Assembly (NCBI GenBank): GCA_002751075.1
Contig: NAOQ01000005.1
Coordinates: forward strand, 256,019 to 320,018
Length of the DNA stretch: 64,000 nt
Source of the DNA: Ichthyophonus hoferi
Taxonomy: Eukaryota > Opisthokonta > Ichthyosporea > Ichthyophonida > Ichthyophonidae
Direction of reading: 5' to 3'
Part shown: one piece after another, positions 22,436 to 36,104 of the stretch
How the letters are laid out: every line of letters begins with the position of its first letter
How positions within the stretch are numbered: position 1 is the first letter of the stretch
Program-made: the position numbers and the translations under genes
Notes under the pieces: generated by a model
Databases searched by the model: none
What the model was told of the DNA's origin: nothing
What the model saw: only the letters and a program-made list of their open reading frames with translations

Positions 22436-25400
22436 GCATAAGAATGACATTTTACTTTACAATATACGCAATATCATATTATCACAGTAAACACCATATA
22501 CATATAGTCGCTGTACAACCATTCTAACAAATTCTCTAATATACTCCTTATTGTTCTTTGTTTTTAATGTGTAGTAGTATAGTATAGTAATGGGTGGTAG
22601 ACCAACAGAGAAAAAAAAGAATGTGAAAAGAGTGATGGCCCAAAAAGGAAAGAAAGAGAATAATGATAGTGGAGAGATGTGCACTTATATGTCTTTTGCA
22701 CTAATGTCCAAGTATGTGGTTACCAATATATAGTAACAACGATATAAAGTAAAATAAAATATACTATGATATAAACATGATAATCTAAAATAAGTAAAAA
22801 ATTAAATTAAATTGAAGTAAACCAAAATACAGCAAAACATAATAATAATAATAATAATATCATACTATGTCATATCATACCATATCCTATAATTCTTCAA
22901 AAGTCGCATTAATGGTTATGTGACTAGAATAGGGCTAAGAGAAGGGAATCAAGGGTTAAATAGTAAGAGATAGATAGGTAGAGGGTTAGAATAGAAGTAA
23001 AACGTAATTACTATTACGGTTTATTTATTGTGAAAATTCAAATCTACTTATATTAAAATATCCACTGTGTAAAAATATAGGATGATTATGTAATATATAC
23101 ATTTCATGTTATATATAAAGAGAAGGAGGAGAGAGACAAGGAATTAAGATGGAATAAACGGATATTATATGTGTGGTAGATAAATAGATATATATAGCCC
23201 TGTAAAGAGATACAATAGGGTCAATGAGGAGATAAATAGCACTGATTATTGTATTTATACCAGGAGGTAGTAGAAATACATAGGAACACATGTATGTTAT
23301 GTATATGTACCTCGCTAGTGTATATTATAGACATATACCGAAGTACTCTTAAACATCTAATGCTAAACACTTGACTTATACCTATGATCATAACGTAGTA
23401 ATGACGAACAGACATATATATACATATCTTACCCAAATTAAACCCATTGTGTCCATGTCCATAGGTTGAGTTAATGGTAATATCATCTAGTTCCAACAGA
23501 GGGGAATCGTCACTGCAGGTAAGGAGGACAGGTGTGACGGAACGGATAGGTTGGTTTAGGTAAGATGAGATTGAAGGCTGTGCCTTCCATATCTATGCAT
23601 CTAAAAATTATGTATGATAGCATGACAGAATGATAGTACGTACAGATATATGTACATAGATTAATGACTACTCTTTAGTCCGCTATATTAATGTAATGCT
23701 TGCTATACATGCCCGTATACCAATTATAAATTATATATATAATGAATCCATAAATACATATCTTACATGTTTAAAAAACAATACACAATTAAGGTATATC
23801 ATATATAAACACATAAAATCCAATATAATACAATATATTATATTATGCTATATTATACTATATTATATTCTATTGTGTTACATTACCTTATATTGCATTC
23901 CATTATAAACAGAAACATAAATAAATAGATAAATTAACCCATATAGATACATGTTGACAAGGTAGTCTAGAATACAAACAGCTATATAAAATAGCAATGA
24001 CAAAATATGAAAGACAAAAGACAATCACACAAAACAAAACCGCGTACACATATACATACACACTTACTCCAATGTTTGATATCGATCAGGTACCCTCCGT
24101 GTAAATACTTGTTCGTATCTCTCAAGTACCTCTACTAGCTTGTCGTTAGTTTCTAGCAGTCGTTCTGCTCACACCATCGCCCTATTTAGTTTATCACTTC
24201 AGTGTGTTTGTGTTGTGTTCTAATATATTATATTGTAAGATGGCATAGTCTAGACAGTAGGAAACAGATATTATATTACATAATTGTAGTATACTATAAT
24301 ATTATACAATGCAATACAATAAACTATTATAGTATAATATATATAGTATTATATGATAAGACCAGACATTACCCATAAGTGTCATATACTCTAGGCGATC
24401 TATCAGTCCTATCACACGGCCATGCATGGCCCTGGTGGCTATGAAGACATCCTAGTGGTGGAAAATAAGATTAATTGCAAGTACTTTATTTTATATAGCG
24501 ATCACGATCATATTACATAGTCGTGGGGAATTAAAGTTTTGATGCGCATACATCGCTTCTATGCAATACGGTAAATATAATGTAACAAACTTTATATGAA
24601 TAACTGGCTCTTACGACAAACAATATATCATTATAAATGAGATGGGGGGCAATTAGTGTGAATATATATAGTGTGGTATAAGACAGTATGGCATGATACA
24701 GTACGGTATAATAAACGTATATCAAAACCGAGTAACGTGCACAAAAGTGTAGTCAGCAGGGTTTAATGTTATAGGAATGGGCCCAATTAAGCATTTATTA
24801 AGATGTAGTGTGTGCTGTAGTCATTGTATTAATGTATTAATATTTATAACCATGCACCTATTGGTAAGTATAATTACCCCCTAACAACCATCTTTAACAG
24901 CCTAGCAACAAGCAATATCTTCTTATTACTAACTTGTAGCAAGGGTCCGGGGGTGTCGTTGGGCCCTAATTCATCAATCATTCCATTGAGAATAACTATA
25001 TTTTCCTCTACTACTTTAAGATCGCCTTGCAACTGTGTCAATAGGTATGGGTTGATTAATTAATGGATAATATATATGGTTAAAGATTGCATGCTATGAT
25101 TGGCCTGATGGTGAATTGTAATTGATAGCAGTACTAGCCTAACATAGATAGATACAATCAAGGTGGTTAGAGATCCTAGTGTGTTGTAGGGACGTATAAG
25201 GGGTAATGTAGATGAACTGAGGAGTAATAAATGGAATGCACATAATGTAGAACCAAGGAATACTATCGGAAAGATGAGCCATTTACAACATATACAGCTT
25301 AGATAAAATAGTATGACTATGGTCACAATTACTTAATGCTAAATTATTAACACTCCTACTGAAATAATTAACAATACTCAGGTTTAAACATATTATATTG

Positions 25401-28400
25401 ATCCAGGATGGATAATGCGGTGAGATAGACCAGTTTCAACATAACATGGAAAAAATATAATACATCAAACACATAATAGAGACCTTTATAGTAACTACAA
25501 TACCTTTTCAATTTCCTTTGCTCCAGGTTCCATCTTAACTTTTTGTGAAGCGTGTCGTAATAAGGGACTGTCTTGGGGTATCTCTATCTGTGGGCATCTG
25601 TGATTAGACACGTTACGTGTAGATGGCTGTAGGACAAGAAAGGAGAGACGGAGGGACGGAGGAATATATAATATAGCGTGCACAACGTGTAGACTACACC
25701 ATATCAATTATAATATATAGATATAAGTACAAGTACAACTACCCATGTTAAACGCACACATATATACAAATGCATATATTTAAACACTGGTAGAGACCCG
25801 TAGTTATAGATCCTTAACATAGCATAATTTGGCAAGAGATGGAAAGGATATGCCATTTATAGCAACTCGTACAACAGCCAGCCAATGCATGTATACGCAC
25901 GCGCAAATCTAGATATACAACCCAACTATTAGTGGCCACTCTCCTGAGTAGCCCATCAAAGGACTGCACAGAAGCAACATAGGTTACCAATAAGATAAGA
26001 TACAGGTGTGTGTGGGGGGCTCACCGGTAGGTTGATAGGGGCTGACTTGGTAAAGTCTACACTTGGAAAGACATACCCTGTATATATATATATATAGTAC
26101 ATGTCAGTGGAAAATATTTTTCGTTTTTTCTTTTCAACAGATAACATAACATGTATGTGTGGATATATTCATATATTAAGATAGAAGAAGTATTAATTTG
26201 CTCATACAGATAAAACAAAATCTAGATTAACGGATTGAGAAAGGATAAGGTATGTTGAGTCTTCATTATAATTGAGGTATATATCTGAACATAACAGCTG
26301 TCAATCTTATTTTGAATAGCTTGACTGGTAAGTATAACAACAATCTCTTGCATAACCTATGGCAGACGTAGATCATCCATATGGCCCAATAAAATATTAG
26401 TATAAGTTACTACTTTGATCCATAGGGATGGGGTTACACTATCACTATAAAGGATTAAAACAAAACAAAAATAAAAGGTAGTCTTAGGTAAAATAGACCT
26501 GTCATTGGATAATTTTCGACATGTGAACTGCTTTAATCGTCATTTATATAGTATTAGCTTGTTGTACTAAAAATGAAAAATAAAAATAAACAAATAAGAT
26601 ATTAACGCATCAGGGAAGAAAAAGACAGACAGGTATGTAATACTAATACCAATGCCTACCTTGTTTCTGGAGGTTATCATAGGCATCATACACTGGGCCA
26701 AACTCACCAGGAGAACTCTTAAAAGCATCTACCCACTCCGTTAACATGGCTCTAGCCCTCTCTCCACACACACTCTGAGTATGTAGGTATTACAATTACA
26801 TTCTCATACAGCTCATAACATGAAACATATGATTGGGGATGGTAATGACTGTAATTAAGGGTGTACTGAACTCTAATATACAATATAATATATACTGTAG
26901 ACACACATCCAACGGTGTGTTTCTGTTCTGCTTATTCTATTACTATATGTTGAATGAACAAGTATTTTTAACAATAGATAGGTACGTAAGCACTAACCAA
27001 TTCAAATACACAGAGTAAGTATATATATATCTACATCTATATTTATATCTATATGGTTGTTTAATTAATTACTACTTCAAAGGTCAGGATGAATATGTCA
27101 GATCTTTATCCCAATTATTGGTATCATAATTTTGTTACAACATCCCTAGGTATCTCTATACATCTTAACCTACGACGAATTAATCAAAAACAAATTTTCA
27201 CCATGACTCTAATTTTCTCTTTCTGGCCCACTCACTCTCTTTCGCCACTTTATCTTCCTCCTCTCTCTTACATGGCTTTATACAACAGCCCTACGCCACA
27301 GATCACCCGTAATGGGTCATAAAGAACACACTTGCTCAAACTTAGCATTATATTATACTTACAACACTTAAGTATAGTAAAACCAATAGTTGATCATCTA
27401 TCTACCTGTAGGTTTTAGTACAGACATATTACGTTCTTTCTACTCTTTTCTTGGTCTCTAAAATCATAATCAAACAATACTACATCCTCCCTCTTTGTGT
27501 GCACATATCATGCCTTTGTTTCTCCCCAATCCCCACACCCCACCTTGATTAAATAATAACCTACTTTCTCAGAAGCCACAGTGGTGAACGTATCCATGAA
27601 CTCTTGGGTGGCAATCTTTTCATGGAAGCGAAGTCCGCTATTTTTGACACAGGTCTCCAAAACCTGTACTATATACCGTCAAAATTCCTGCCGACTGCTT
27701 TTGTTTCGGTTTTTTGCGATTATTTTAGATATTGATCTTGATAAAAGTGTATATCTAGACCTATTACTGCACAGATGTATTACATGCATAGTACATGGAG
27801 CCACTAGAAGCATACCGTTAAAGCCAGCTGAACAACACGCTGATTCCTATTGGTCAACCTTTTCCTAATGGCCCACATAGCATCATCTGGCCTGTAATAA
27901 AATAATGTGAGACAATGACTTATCTCCCTAGCAAAACACATTATTGTTCTCGTTCCATTTAATCCATATGACAGGCCTCATCATGTATCTATCTCTTTTC
28001 CCATCTCACATTTTCACCTCAATGCACCATTCTCTCCCTGTATTGCACCCAATACCCAAGTGCATTTTCATATACCCTCTACTTATTCTTTGCAACATCG
28101 AACATTGATATTGGTATGTATATGCATGATGACTATGTGGATACACATAGGTAATTATGTAAAAAATCATATAACAATCATAGAACCATATAATGTATGT
28201 ACATAAGTTAATTCTTATACATCTACTTACTTATAGAAAATTGTCTCCATAGCTAAACATAGTCTATTACAACACGGTATGGTATAGGCATAAAAGTACC
28301 TCCCTAGCTCCAAAATAGACAACATGTATAAATAAATAGAAATGATCAACTAAAAAATAAGAAAAATAAAAACGGATCCAGCACAGCTATCATTGTGGCG

Positions 28401-30036
28401 AAAGTCAAGTGAACAATTAAACTAAAAACTCGCTGAAATACGGAGAACACCACGAGACTACAACTATACACATACACATACACATACACACACCCATTAT
28501 CAGTTTGATTAACCATGTCAGTAATGTTTAGATTCAGAGACCAGTCCTCAGAAGTGAGGAGCTCACTGGTGGCCTTTTCTGTTGAGATGAGATATATTCA
28601 ATCATTCATGTTTTTTATGCGTATGTGTGACTATATACGCATCGATAAATGGTATAGTAAGATATAGTAAGATAAAGTAGGATTGAAAATAGCATGGTAT
28701 GGTACAGTATAGTATAGTACAATAGAGTAGGATAGATGGTTTTTCTGTTGGGATGAGGTATATTCAATCATTCATGTTGGGTATGTGTAATTGTATATGT
28801 ACCGATAAAATACATATAGTGGTAGTTTTGATAGCGAGGAAGAAAGTAAGCACAGTTTTGTGTGCAGTATTTTCAAAAAATGCATAATATTTATTTTATA
28901 GCGTCATTAAGGTAAATATAGAGGTATGTACTAGTAGTCAGTATAGGGAAAGTAATTCAAGAAAAATACAAGTGGATAAGATGATTTTCTTATAAAGCAA
29001 AAATCAAGATATATAGTAAGCACAGTCTAATAAAGAAACTGAAATAAAAACATAAAAGTGCAAACCAATAAATAAGGCGAAAGAAATATGAAAAAAAACA
29101 GTCCAATAAATGAAGAGAACTAAAAACATAAAAATACAGCTCAATAAAGAAAGTGAAATAAAAATATAAAGATACAGTTCAATAAATAAGATATAAAGAA
29201 ATGCATAGTAGCAATCCTTCGGCAACGGCCTTAAAAAATAATATTCACAAAACCTATGCTTAGGTTGGATTGAAGATGGAAAAAATAAACTATCGAGTGA
29301 TATGAGGAACACTGTATAATAGGATCGAAGAGAAGGGAGTGGGAAAGGTAAGTAAAGCAGAGATTAAAAAAATTGCTCTATGTAATGTACAAGAACTAAT
29401 TATCCAAATAATAGAAAAAGGCAACACTTAAAAGGGCATATGGAAAAATAGTAGAAACAATGGGGAATAGTTGAAAAACACAATACGACCATAAAAAGAA
29501 TGTACACATATGCTCGTGTAAATATACCTATAAGGTCTTAACAAGGACATCGAGAGGAATAGAGGAAGATTAACATGGGAAACACTATAAACAAGCTGAA
29601 AATATGAAACGTGAACTATTGCAAGAGGAAGAAATGAGTAGAGAGAAAAGAATAATATAAGAACAAAAGTGAGTATTTGTTTATAAACTTGTAAGCTTGC
29701 ATGTGGCTATAGGACAACCTGAGTGCAATACACTTTTTATTGAACCTCACATAAATCTCTCGTATCCTTAAACATTAAACTAATTATCAGCACAGGTCAC
29801 CCTCTTCATTTCAAAAATTCCCTGCTGATGCAGCAAACACCCTTGTTCAATCATGATAATTTCAACAATTCCTTTAATTTTTTTCAAAAGAAAAAAGATG
29901 TACAGCTGTCAGGTGTGTACAGTGGTCAAGTGCGTGCCTTGTAAACCAGTGGTACAGATAAGAAAGAAGAAGATAAAAAACGCTCACCAATCTCTTTGCC
30001 CACATCTGTACTTAGAGGGAAAAAGTGAAAGTCCAT
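20946..30036 (-). CDS. TOM1: TOM1-type VHS-GAT endosomal adaptor (14 exons, 351 aa)
   Basis: TOM1 proteins bind ubiquitinated cargo on endosomes and work with Tollip, endofin and clathrin. Exons (minus): 30036-29988, 28578-28494, 27891-27816, 27663-27565, 26774-26660, 26077-26025, 25587-25504, 25032-24934, 24451-24373, 24167-24068, 23512-23433, 22220-22149, 22000-21968, 20977-20946; 1056 nt in one frame with matching phases. The VHS domain (about 1-145) has IEKATSELLTSEDWSLN, VLETCVKNSG and MLTEWVDAFKSSP, close to human TOM1. The linker YVFPSVDF resembles GLEFPMTDLD. The GAT domain (about 165-280) has ELGPNDTPGPLLQD and LLETNDKLVEVLERYEQVF. LLELD at 285-289 fits a clathrin box. The end, VSSEEFDSFLNSKA, matches the TOM1 C-terminal VTSEEFDKFLEERA. 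It is shorter than human TOM1 (492 aa), mainly in the linker after GAT. Confidence 0.96.
22400..24370. repeat. TATAC/TA-rich microsatellite stretches in TOM1 introns
   Basis: Short arrays of ACTATAT/GTATA type pentamers and TA repeats occur at about 22030-22090, 22404-22435, 22566-22590, 23822-23900 and 24290-24350, all between exons. Confidence 0.6.
28571..28800. repeat. Duplicated 3' splice site region in TOM1 intron 1
   Basis: The sequence TTTTCTGTTGAGATGAG followed by ATATTCAATCATTCATG spans the exon 2 acceptor (junction 28578/28579, minus sense). A copy at 28741-28790 (TTTTCTGTTGGGATGAGG and on) repeats it inside intron 1, giving a second AG 166 bp upstream in the sense of the gene. Confidence 0.8.
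29023..29200. repeat. 38-bp minisatellite in TOM1 intron 1
   Basis: Units begin at 29023, 29061, 29099, 29137 and 29175, exactly 38 bp apart. Most start CAGTYCAATAAA and carry AAATAAAAACATAAA. Four full units and a partial one are present. Confidence 0.85.
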
Positions 30037-31742
30037 GTTAGTAATAATTTGTTGATAATTCAGAAAAGAAAATATATTAAAATATAGCGGTAGTTATATG
30101 ACTAGAGTAAAGTGCCTTTCTTCAATTCAGATGATGTATTATATTCAAATATACAGTATTCGTAAGTCAATAGGAATGTAATATAGCTATAATGTTAATA
30201 TAATCACAAAACATTCATTTGCAGTGGCTCATAAAAAATATTTAAGCTGTGGCGGCAATCCACTGATTCTTTAATATTTTTATTAACGTGTAATACGTTT
30301 TTAATTAAATATATTAAATTTAATGTAAAATATTTCTCAACTAATAGTTTCATGGTTAATAAATGTATTACACACTTCATTAAATATTCCTCATAGCCAA
30401 TGGAAATAAGTATGGAACCCACTATCATATCATGATTTAATATGTCCGAATTCTACTAGGCTTTAAAATAGCGCTATCGGTAAATAGAAAAGTCTTAAGG
30501 CCTAGATGCCTATTGCTTAGTTTATTATCTAAAATATTATTATAAAAATAAATTTGGTAATAGGAATGATTACACTTCAAGGTAGATTTATGATTTGTAG
30601 CAAAAAGTCTTCATTCCAACTTAGTGCATTAAAGTTTCTACCTGCAAAAGAAAAGAACTATCACTGAATCGAGCAGTAGTATTTAAATTTATTTCTCTCT
30701 TAACGAAGATTAACGGGGAGAATAATTTTAGTATGTAAACCTCCATTTACCTATCTGTAAGGAAACAAACAAATGTTGATGCAAATTCAAAGAGTATATT
30801 CAATTTATATTTTTAAACTTGGTTTTTCTTTAAGAAAATAAGTAGCCAATACACAGAATATTTCAATATATATCTTTAAATACATTCATTACCTAATAAT
30901 TATACTTAATGAAGTATATGTTTTTGTTTAATAGTAGCATATTTTGATGTTTTTCGTGGTATGTTTTAAGTGTAATAATTGCCTACTATTTATATAATAG
31001 TTTAAATTACTTTTTTAACAAATTTAGGTAACCAATAAGTATTTAATATTAAATATATCCTTTACATTCAGTTTAGCAGCTTATTTTTGATTTAATTTTC
31101 ATTACACAGTAACTACAACAAAAACAACATAAACAATAGCAGAATAATAATAATAATAATACTTAAACAAAAGCTATGATAACTGTCAGAATAATATGTA
31201 CTATAAATATTATTCTACGATTATGTCATTTTTTGTTTATTAAAAGATATTAGTAGATAGATGCGCATTGTAGATAATTTTTATGATAATTACATCCTAT
31301 AAAATTTACGTTTGCATGGGATAGGCTAACTTCAGCCAATAATTTAGTACCGACATATCCCCTATGGATTACTGGCTGATGGCATGAATGAGTAACAACA
31401 TAGATATACATATTCAATGCATCCAAAAAAAATCGGTTCTCTTTATGAAGAAGCTGTTTACCATTAATCGTGCTCACTGAGTGTGAGTGAGAAGCGCGTT
31501 TTAAACAGCTGATACACATGTTTACTTGCAGGAGTATTTCCTTCAAGACATATTATCATTTAACAAAAAAAAAGTCCCAACCTAACCTACCCTATGAATA
31601 ATGTTAACAATCTAGGAAAAACTACAGAAAAATTTAAATATTACTACACCCATTTTTAAATTTTTTACAAACACTGTATTTACCTTTCGTTTATTATTCA
31701 TCCTATGAGATTAAAACCTAACCACTAAATTAAAAATTAATA
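30037..31742. other. Intergenic upstream of TOM1
   Basis: The first few hundred bases should hold the TOM1 promoter. The rest is very AT-rich. A 98-codon minus-strand frame at 31250-31546 resembles nothing I know and is within chance length. Confidence 0.5.
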
Positions 31743-31813
31743 GGCGACGCCGTGGATCGAACACGGGACCTCCTGTTTACAAGACAGGTGCACTACCACT
31801 ATGCTACGCCGCC
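31743..31813 (-). tRNA. trnT-UGU: tRNA-Thr (anticodon UGU)
   Basis: On the minus strand a 71-nt cloverleaf starts GGCGGCG and ends CGTCGCC, a seven-pair acceptor stem with one G-U. The anticodon stem CCTGT/ACAGG closes the loop CTTGTAA, so the anticodon is TGT, reading ACA (Thr). The T arm is CCGTG TTCGATC CACGG. The A box (TAGCATAGTGGTAGTGC) and B box (GTTCGATCC) are present. No intron and no encoded CCA. A run of five T lies a few bases past the 3' end and could stop Pol III. Confidence 0.95.
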
Positions 31814-34440
31814 AACAATGTATTTATTATACATCCCTTTAGTATTTAACTGTGCTATGATAGAGAATCAGTGGTAAACAAAAGTGTTCAAAATGACATT
31901 CTTGCCCTTATTAGTAACCTTCTATGCCCCAAAACTAAATGAACTACTCATTTTTAAATTTGTTTAATTTAAATAAGATAATATATCTAGTTTTTATGTG
32001 AATATATCAACACAATTTAAATAAATAACATTGCTATATTGTCATAAACTTCTAATGGTATACTTAAGAATATTGCTCCATAGCCAAGGAGCTACAAACT
32101 CTAATGGGAATGTGAAGAAGTTGGAAAACAACTATACATAATATAATATAGCATAATATATATAGGAAGCGGCATTTGAGCTGAATCAACAAATCAGCTG
32201 CAGTAGAGTTATTTATAGTGTCAATGCTTGTTCATTTGTATTAGGTAAATTTCTCTAATCAATTGCAATTATGGTACCTTCCAATGCGGTTATTCCAATC
32301 CTTACTTTTCTTAGAATCTATTGATAGATACCTTATTGGTATATACANNNNNNNNNNNNNNNNNNNNNNNNNNNNNNNNNNNNNNNNNNNNNNNNNNNNN
32401 NNNNNNNNNNNNNNNNNNNNNNNNNNNNNNNNNNNNNNNNNNNNNNNNNNNNNNNNNNNNNNNNNNNNNNNNNNNNNNNNNNNNNNNNNNNNNNNNNNNN
32501 NNNNNNNNNNNNNNNNNNNNNNNNNNNNNNNNNNNNNNNNNNNNNNNNNNNNNNNNNNNNNNNNNNNNNNNNNNNNNNNNNNNNNNNNNNNNNNNNNNNN
32601 NNNNNNNNNNNNNNNNNNNNNNNNNNNNNNNNNNNNNNNNNNNNNNNNNNNNNNNNNNNNNNNNNNNNNNNNNNNNNNNNNNNNNNNNNNNNNNNNNNNN
32701 NNNNNNNNNNNNNNNNNNNNNNNNNNNNNNNNNNNNNNNNNNNNNNNNNNNNNNNNNNNNNNNNNNNNNNNNNNNNNNNNNNNNNNNNNNNNNNNNNNNN
32801 NNNNNNNNNNNNNNNNNNNNNNNNNNNNNNNNNNNNNNNNNNNNNNNNNNNNNNNNNNNGTACCTGTGGTAATAGGGACATACGTATGCTATGCATGTAG
32901 GTATGCTAATATTTGCTGACCGGAGTCGTTCATCTACCTAAGCTCTTTTTTTATGTCTGGTCATAGTCTCGTAAAAAGAACTGGTTGTTTTACATCTCTG
33001 ATTAGGTGTCTGCAGATTAGATTTGGTTTATTAACTTTGATACTTCTGGCAGGTCAACTTGATGGTGGGTGTTTTGTAATCATTTGTATTTTTAGAGCTA
33101 TAAAGAGCACCAACACTTCCAATGTTCTTTTATACTTAAATAACCAGAATGACCAAGCATATTTACAGATTATATCAACGTTTTGTTATATTATACCGTA
33201 TTTTTTATTCTTGATTGTTTCGGGTTCATCTTTATTAGTATAGGGATGCACTAATGTCTTATGTTTCTACTGATAAGATTATATAATAAAATTATAGCAA
33301 TCTGTGGTAGTTTTAGTAATTTGTCCACAGACTTTGGGGTTACCAATTGAGTGTTGCATAAGTCTATATATATATATATATATATATTATGATATGATAT
33401 TGCTTAGCAAATAATAAAAGAACACAAAACATTGGATGTTACAAACGTACTCGTATTTGGCCATATCGGCATTTTACGCGAATAGAGGCATACAAGGTTG
33501 CCGTATATACCCGGGTGTGTCGGAGCGTTTATTAGTTGCTTCCGTTTCCTTTTATTCTTTGCCGGCCTTTACTTATCGCTGGTATCGATCATAGCTGTCA
33601 TCATCAATATAAATGAGACCGATCGTAATGATCCTTATTGACTAATACAACTCACAGAAGACCAATGAGGCCCACTAGAATTATCTGATATTATCTTAAT
33701 GATCTAATACTACTGTGTCCTTATTTGAATAGCTTTTTTTGGCTAATTCTCTCGTTAATAGAAATGCATACATTCTATGTATTGACAAATTAATTTACCT
33801 GCCTGATTGAAAACGTTATTCATGTTAAGTTTATAATAATATAAATATTTATTTGGACAAACTACTGCATGTAAAGTACTAGTGTACTATATAAATCATT
33901 GACATGGCTGTAGCTGGTGCTTGAGAATTGTAGGAGCCTTGAAAATCATGCGATCACATGATGCAATCAGTAATTGTAGTGGATAATGTAAACACTTATG
34001 ATCACAATTTCTGATCAGAAATTGACGCCAACAATATAATTGTGATGAAAACAATTTACAACGCGCTATAATGATATAATGATACATAATAACCCAATTG
34101 AAAAACAGAATGAAGTAGAGTACGTCTTAATATATTCCAGTACTAAAACACACTATATATAGCCATGAAAATGAAAATGAGATCTTTGATGAGAACTGAC
34201 ATCCAAATATAGTAATCTAAGTTTGCTTTTTCCGGGGATCACTCTGCTGCCAATCGGGTTTCATAACCAATCACTTGTCCCATATCATCGTGTTTCCTGG
34301 GTTGGCTGCATTGTGCTAATCCTTATTGTGAGTGGTTCATATATTTATCGTGCATAGTGTGATTCATTGGTATGTTGTTCTCACATGTAAGCCAATAGAT
34401 ATGCACTGGCTTAGGAATGTTTTGCTTATCAGAAACTTAA
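31814..34440. other. Intergenic with a 512-base gap
   Basis: No gene supported. A 96-codon plus frame at 32953-33243 is hydrophobic and unrecognised. A CpG-richer patch at about 33440-33620 stands out from the AT-rich surroundings. Confidence 0.45.
32348..32859. other. Assembly gap (512 N)
   Basis: Unlike the other two gaps, no duplicated flank is visible. Confidence 0.95.
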
Positions 34441-34449
34441 ATGAACTAA

Positions 34450-34573
34450 CTATTGGTGAATGCGCTCAAGTGAAACAATAAAATTCCACCGATCCCTCTC
34501 CATATTCAAAGCTATTGGTGCAGGCGCTGCGGTGACAATTTAATTCCACCGGTACCTCCCCATATTCAAACCT
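34450..34573 (+). repeat. 62-bp tandem duplication
   Basis: Two units start CTATTGGTG at 34450 and 34512; both carry AATTCCACCG and CTCCATATTCAAA-like sequence. Confidence 0.8.
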
Positions 34574-34792
34574 ATTAAATCTTCACAAATATACAAATAT
34601 ATTCCCTCAGTTATTTGAGCCAGTGATGTTCTGCACACAAGAGTAGTTAACAATTCACACACTCAGATGGGTGAAAGGAACGGAGGACATACTATGTGAT
34701 GACTACTTTAATGGCATATTAGCAATGTTCTGCTCATCTGGAGTAAATGGCAGTTCACAAGTTTATATGATTAAATAAAGTGACAAGTTAAA

Positions 34793-35665
34793 TTCAGATA
34801 GAACCTTTATTTCAGAACAGACGGGAAATTGCAAATCTATATAGAGCCCCTGTTTATATAGATTCTAATGAAGTTAATACATAGCACACATTCCTAGCTC
34901 CGACCATAAATACGATATTGACTACAACACTCAAACTACTAGCTCAGAGACAGAGACAGGAGAAATTATGTCATTATTCTCTTAGTCTGTTTAAGAATTG
35001 TTCTTCAAATGTGTCATATACTGGCTCGGAATCAGTGAAAGATAACTTCACTTGGCTAGACGTCGATGTAAAGTTTTCAGACAAATAAGGGTCGTGGATT
35101 AAAGTTTTTTTCCTGTTTGAGACAGTCTAGTATGCTGAAATCCCACTTGTCTCACTTGAATCGATAAATATAATAACTTTCGCTTTCTTATCTACTCCCT
35201 ATATCGTTTCCGGCGATCTACTGACCTGTCAGTATACTTAATATGGTCTTACCAAATTAAGCATCGAGCACAAATTAAGCATCGAGCTTAAACCTAATTA
35301 CCTATGGTTCTACTTTAGACTTGAGCCTCGGATCAATCGGCATACTATTCTAATTAATACCAAGGATAACATTTACCGTATGCGAGTATCTATTTTTAAG
35401 TATTGCACCACAAATAAATTGTCTAATGAGCCTCAGCTCCAAGGAGTTAAAACTGGATAAAATGAACCATTCAAATACCGCAGTGCAAGGTTAGTTACTC
35501 GGTGTTTCATACCAGTAATAAATAAGATAAGCAAATATAATTATATAATTACTAGCCTAATATAACAACAAATTCTACCCTCATAAAGAAGTGATCTTCA
35601 GTTATCATCAATTCACCAATCACAGGAGATCAATTCTTAATCACAATTCGGTTATGGGCCCTTCT
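34793..35665 (+). repeat. Repeat block X, left copy (possible LTR remnant)
   Basis: The parts at 34800-34965 (ACTCAAACTACTAGCTCAGAG) and 35590-35660 (CAATCACAGGAGATCAA) match 42390-42625 in the same orientation on the far side of the retrotransposon. The middle part has no match there. It could be a decayed terminal repeat or an unrelated repeat present twice. Confidence 0.5.
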
Positions 35666-35734
35666 CAGATGCTTGCAGCTGCACTGTGTCATACAGCAAA
35701 ACACAAACATACACCACTAATTAGCTGCGGAGAA

Positions 35735-35900
35735 TAGTAAGTAGAGACAGGAGCAGCCCTGTAACTTATATTTGTTTAGAAGGTGAGGGAATACTTAATT
35801 AAGTTGTGCTTTAGCGTTCCCCTTTGCATACACGAAGTACAAGTATGTTAAGATATTTTTATTATGAAACAAGTCAGCGGAAGTTAAGAACTCATCAAAC
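35735..35900 (+). repeat. Interspersed repeat family B, copy 2
   Basis: AGTAAGTAGAGACAGGAG, TTTGCATACACGAAGTACA and TATGTTAAGATATTTTTATT match 8935-9085 in the same orientation. Confidence 0.7.
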
Positions 35901-36104
35901 TGATAAGACTAGCAGAGCGCAATGAGTTAGGTAGCCAGTTGTTGCCGGAAGGCCAGGTGACACTGCTTTTGAAGGCATCCAGTTGCCCCAATACAAATAT
36001 ATACTGCTGTAACCCCTCCTAGCAGTTGTAATACTGTAAATTCATGGATAAAAGCTGCTGAGCTTGTCATAGGTAGGATAGGTAGGATGCCCAAGTAATG
36101 AGTT

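Noticed and set aside
31250-31546. 98-codon minus frame upstream of the tRNA
   Set aside because: About six frames of this size are expected by chance here; no recognisable domain.
32953-33243. 96-codon hydrophobic plus frame
   Set aside because: Hydrophobic content follows from T-rich DNA; chance length; no homologue recognised.
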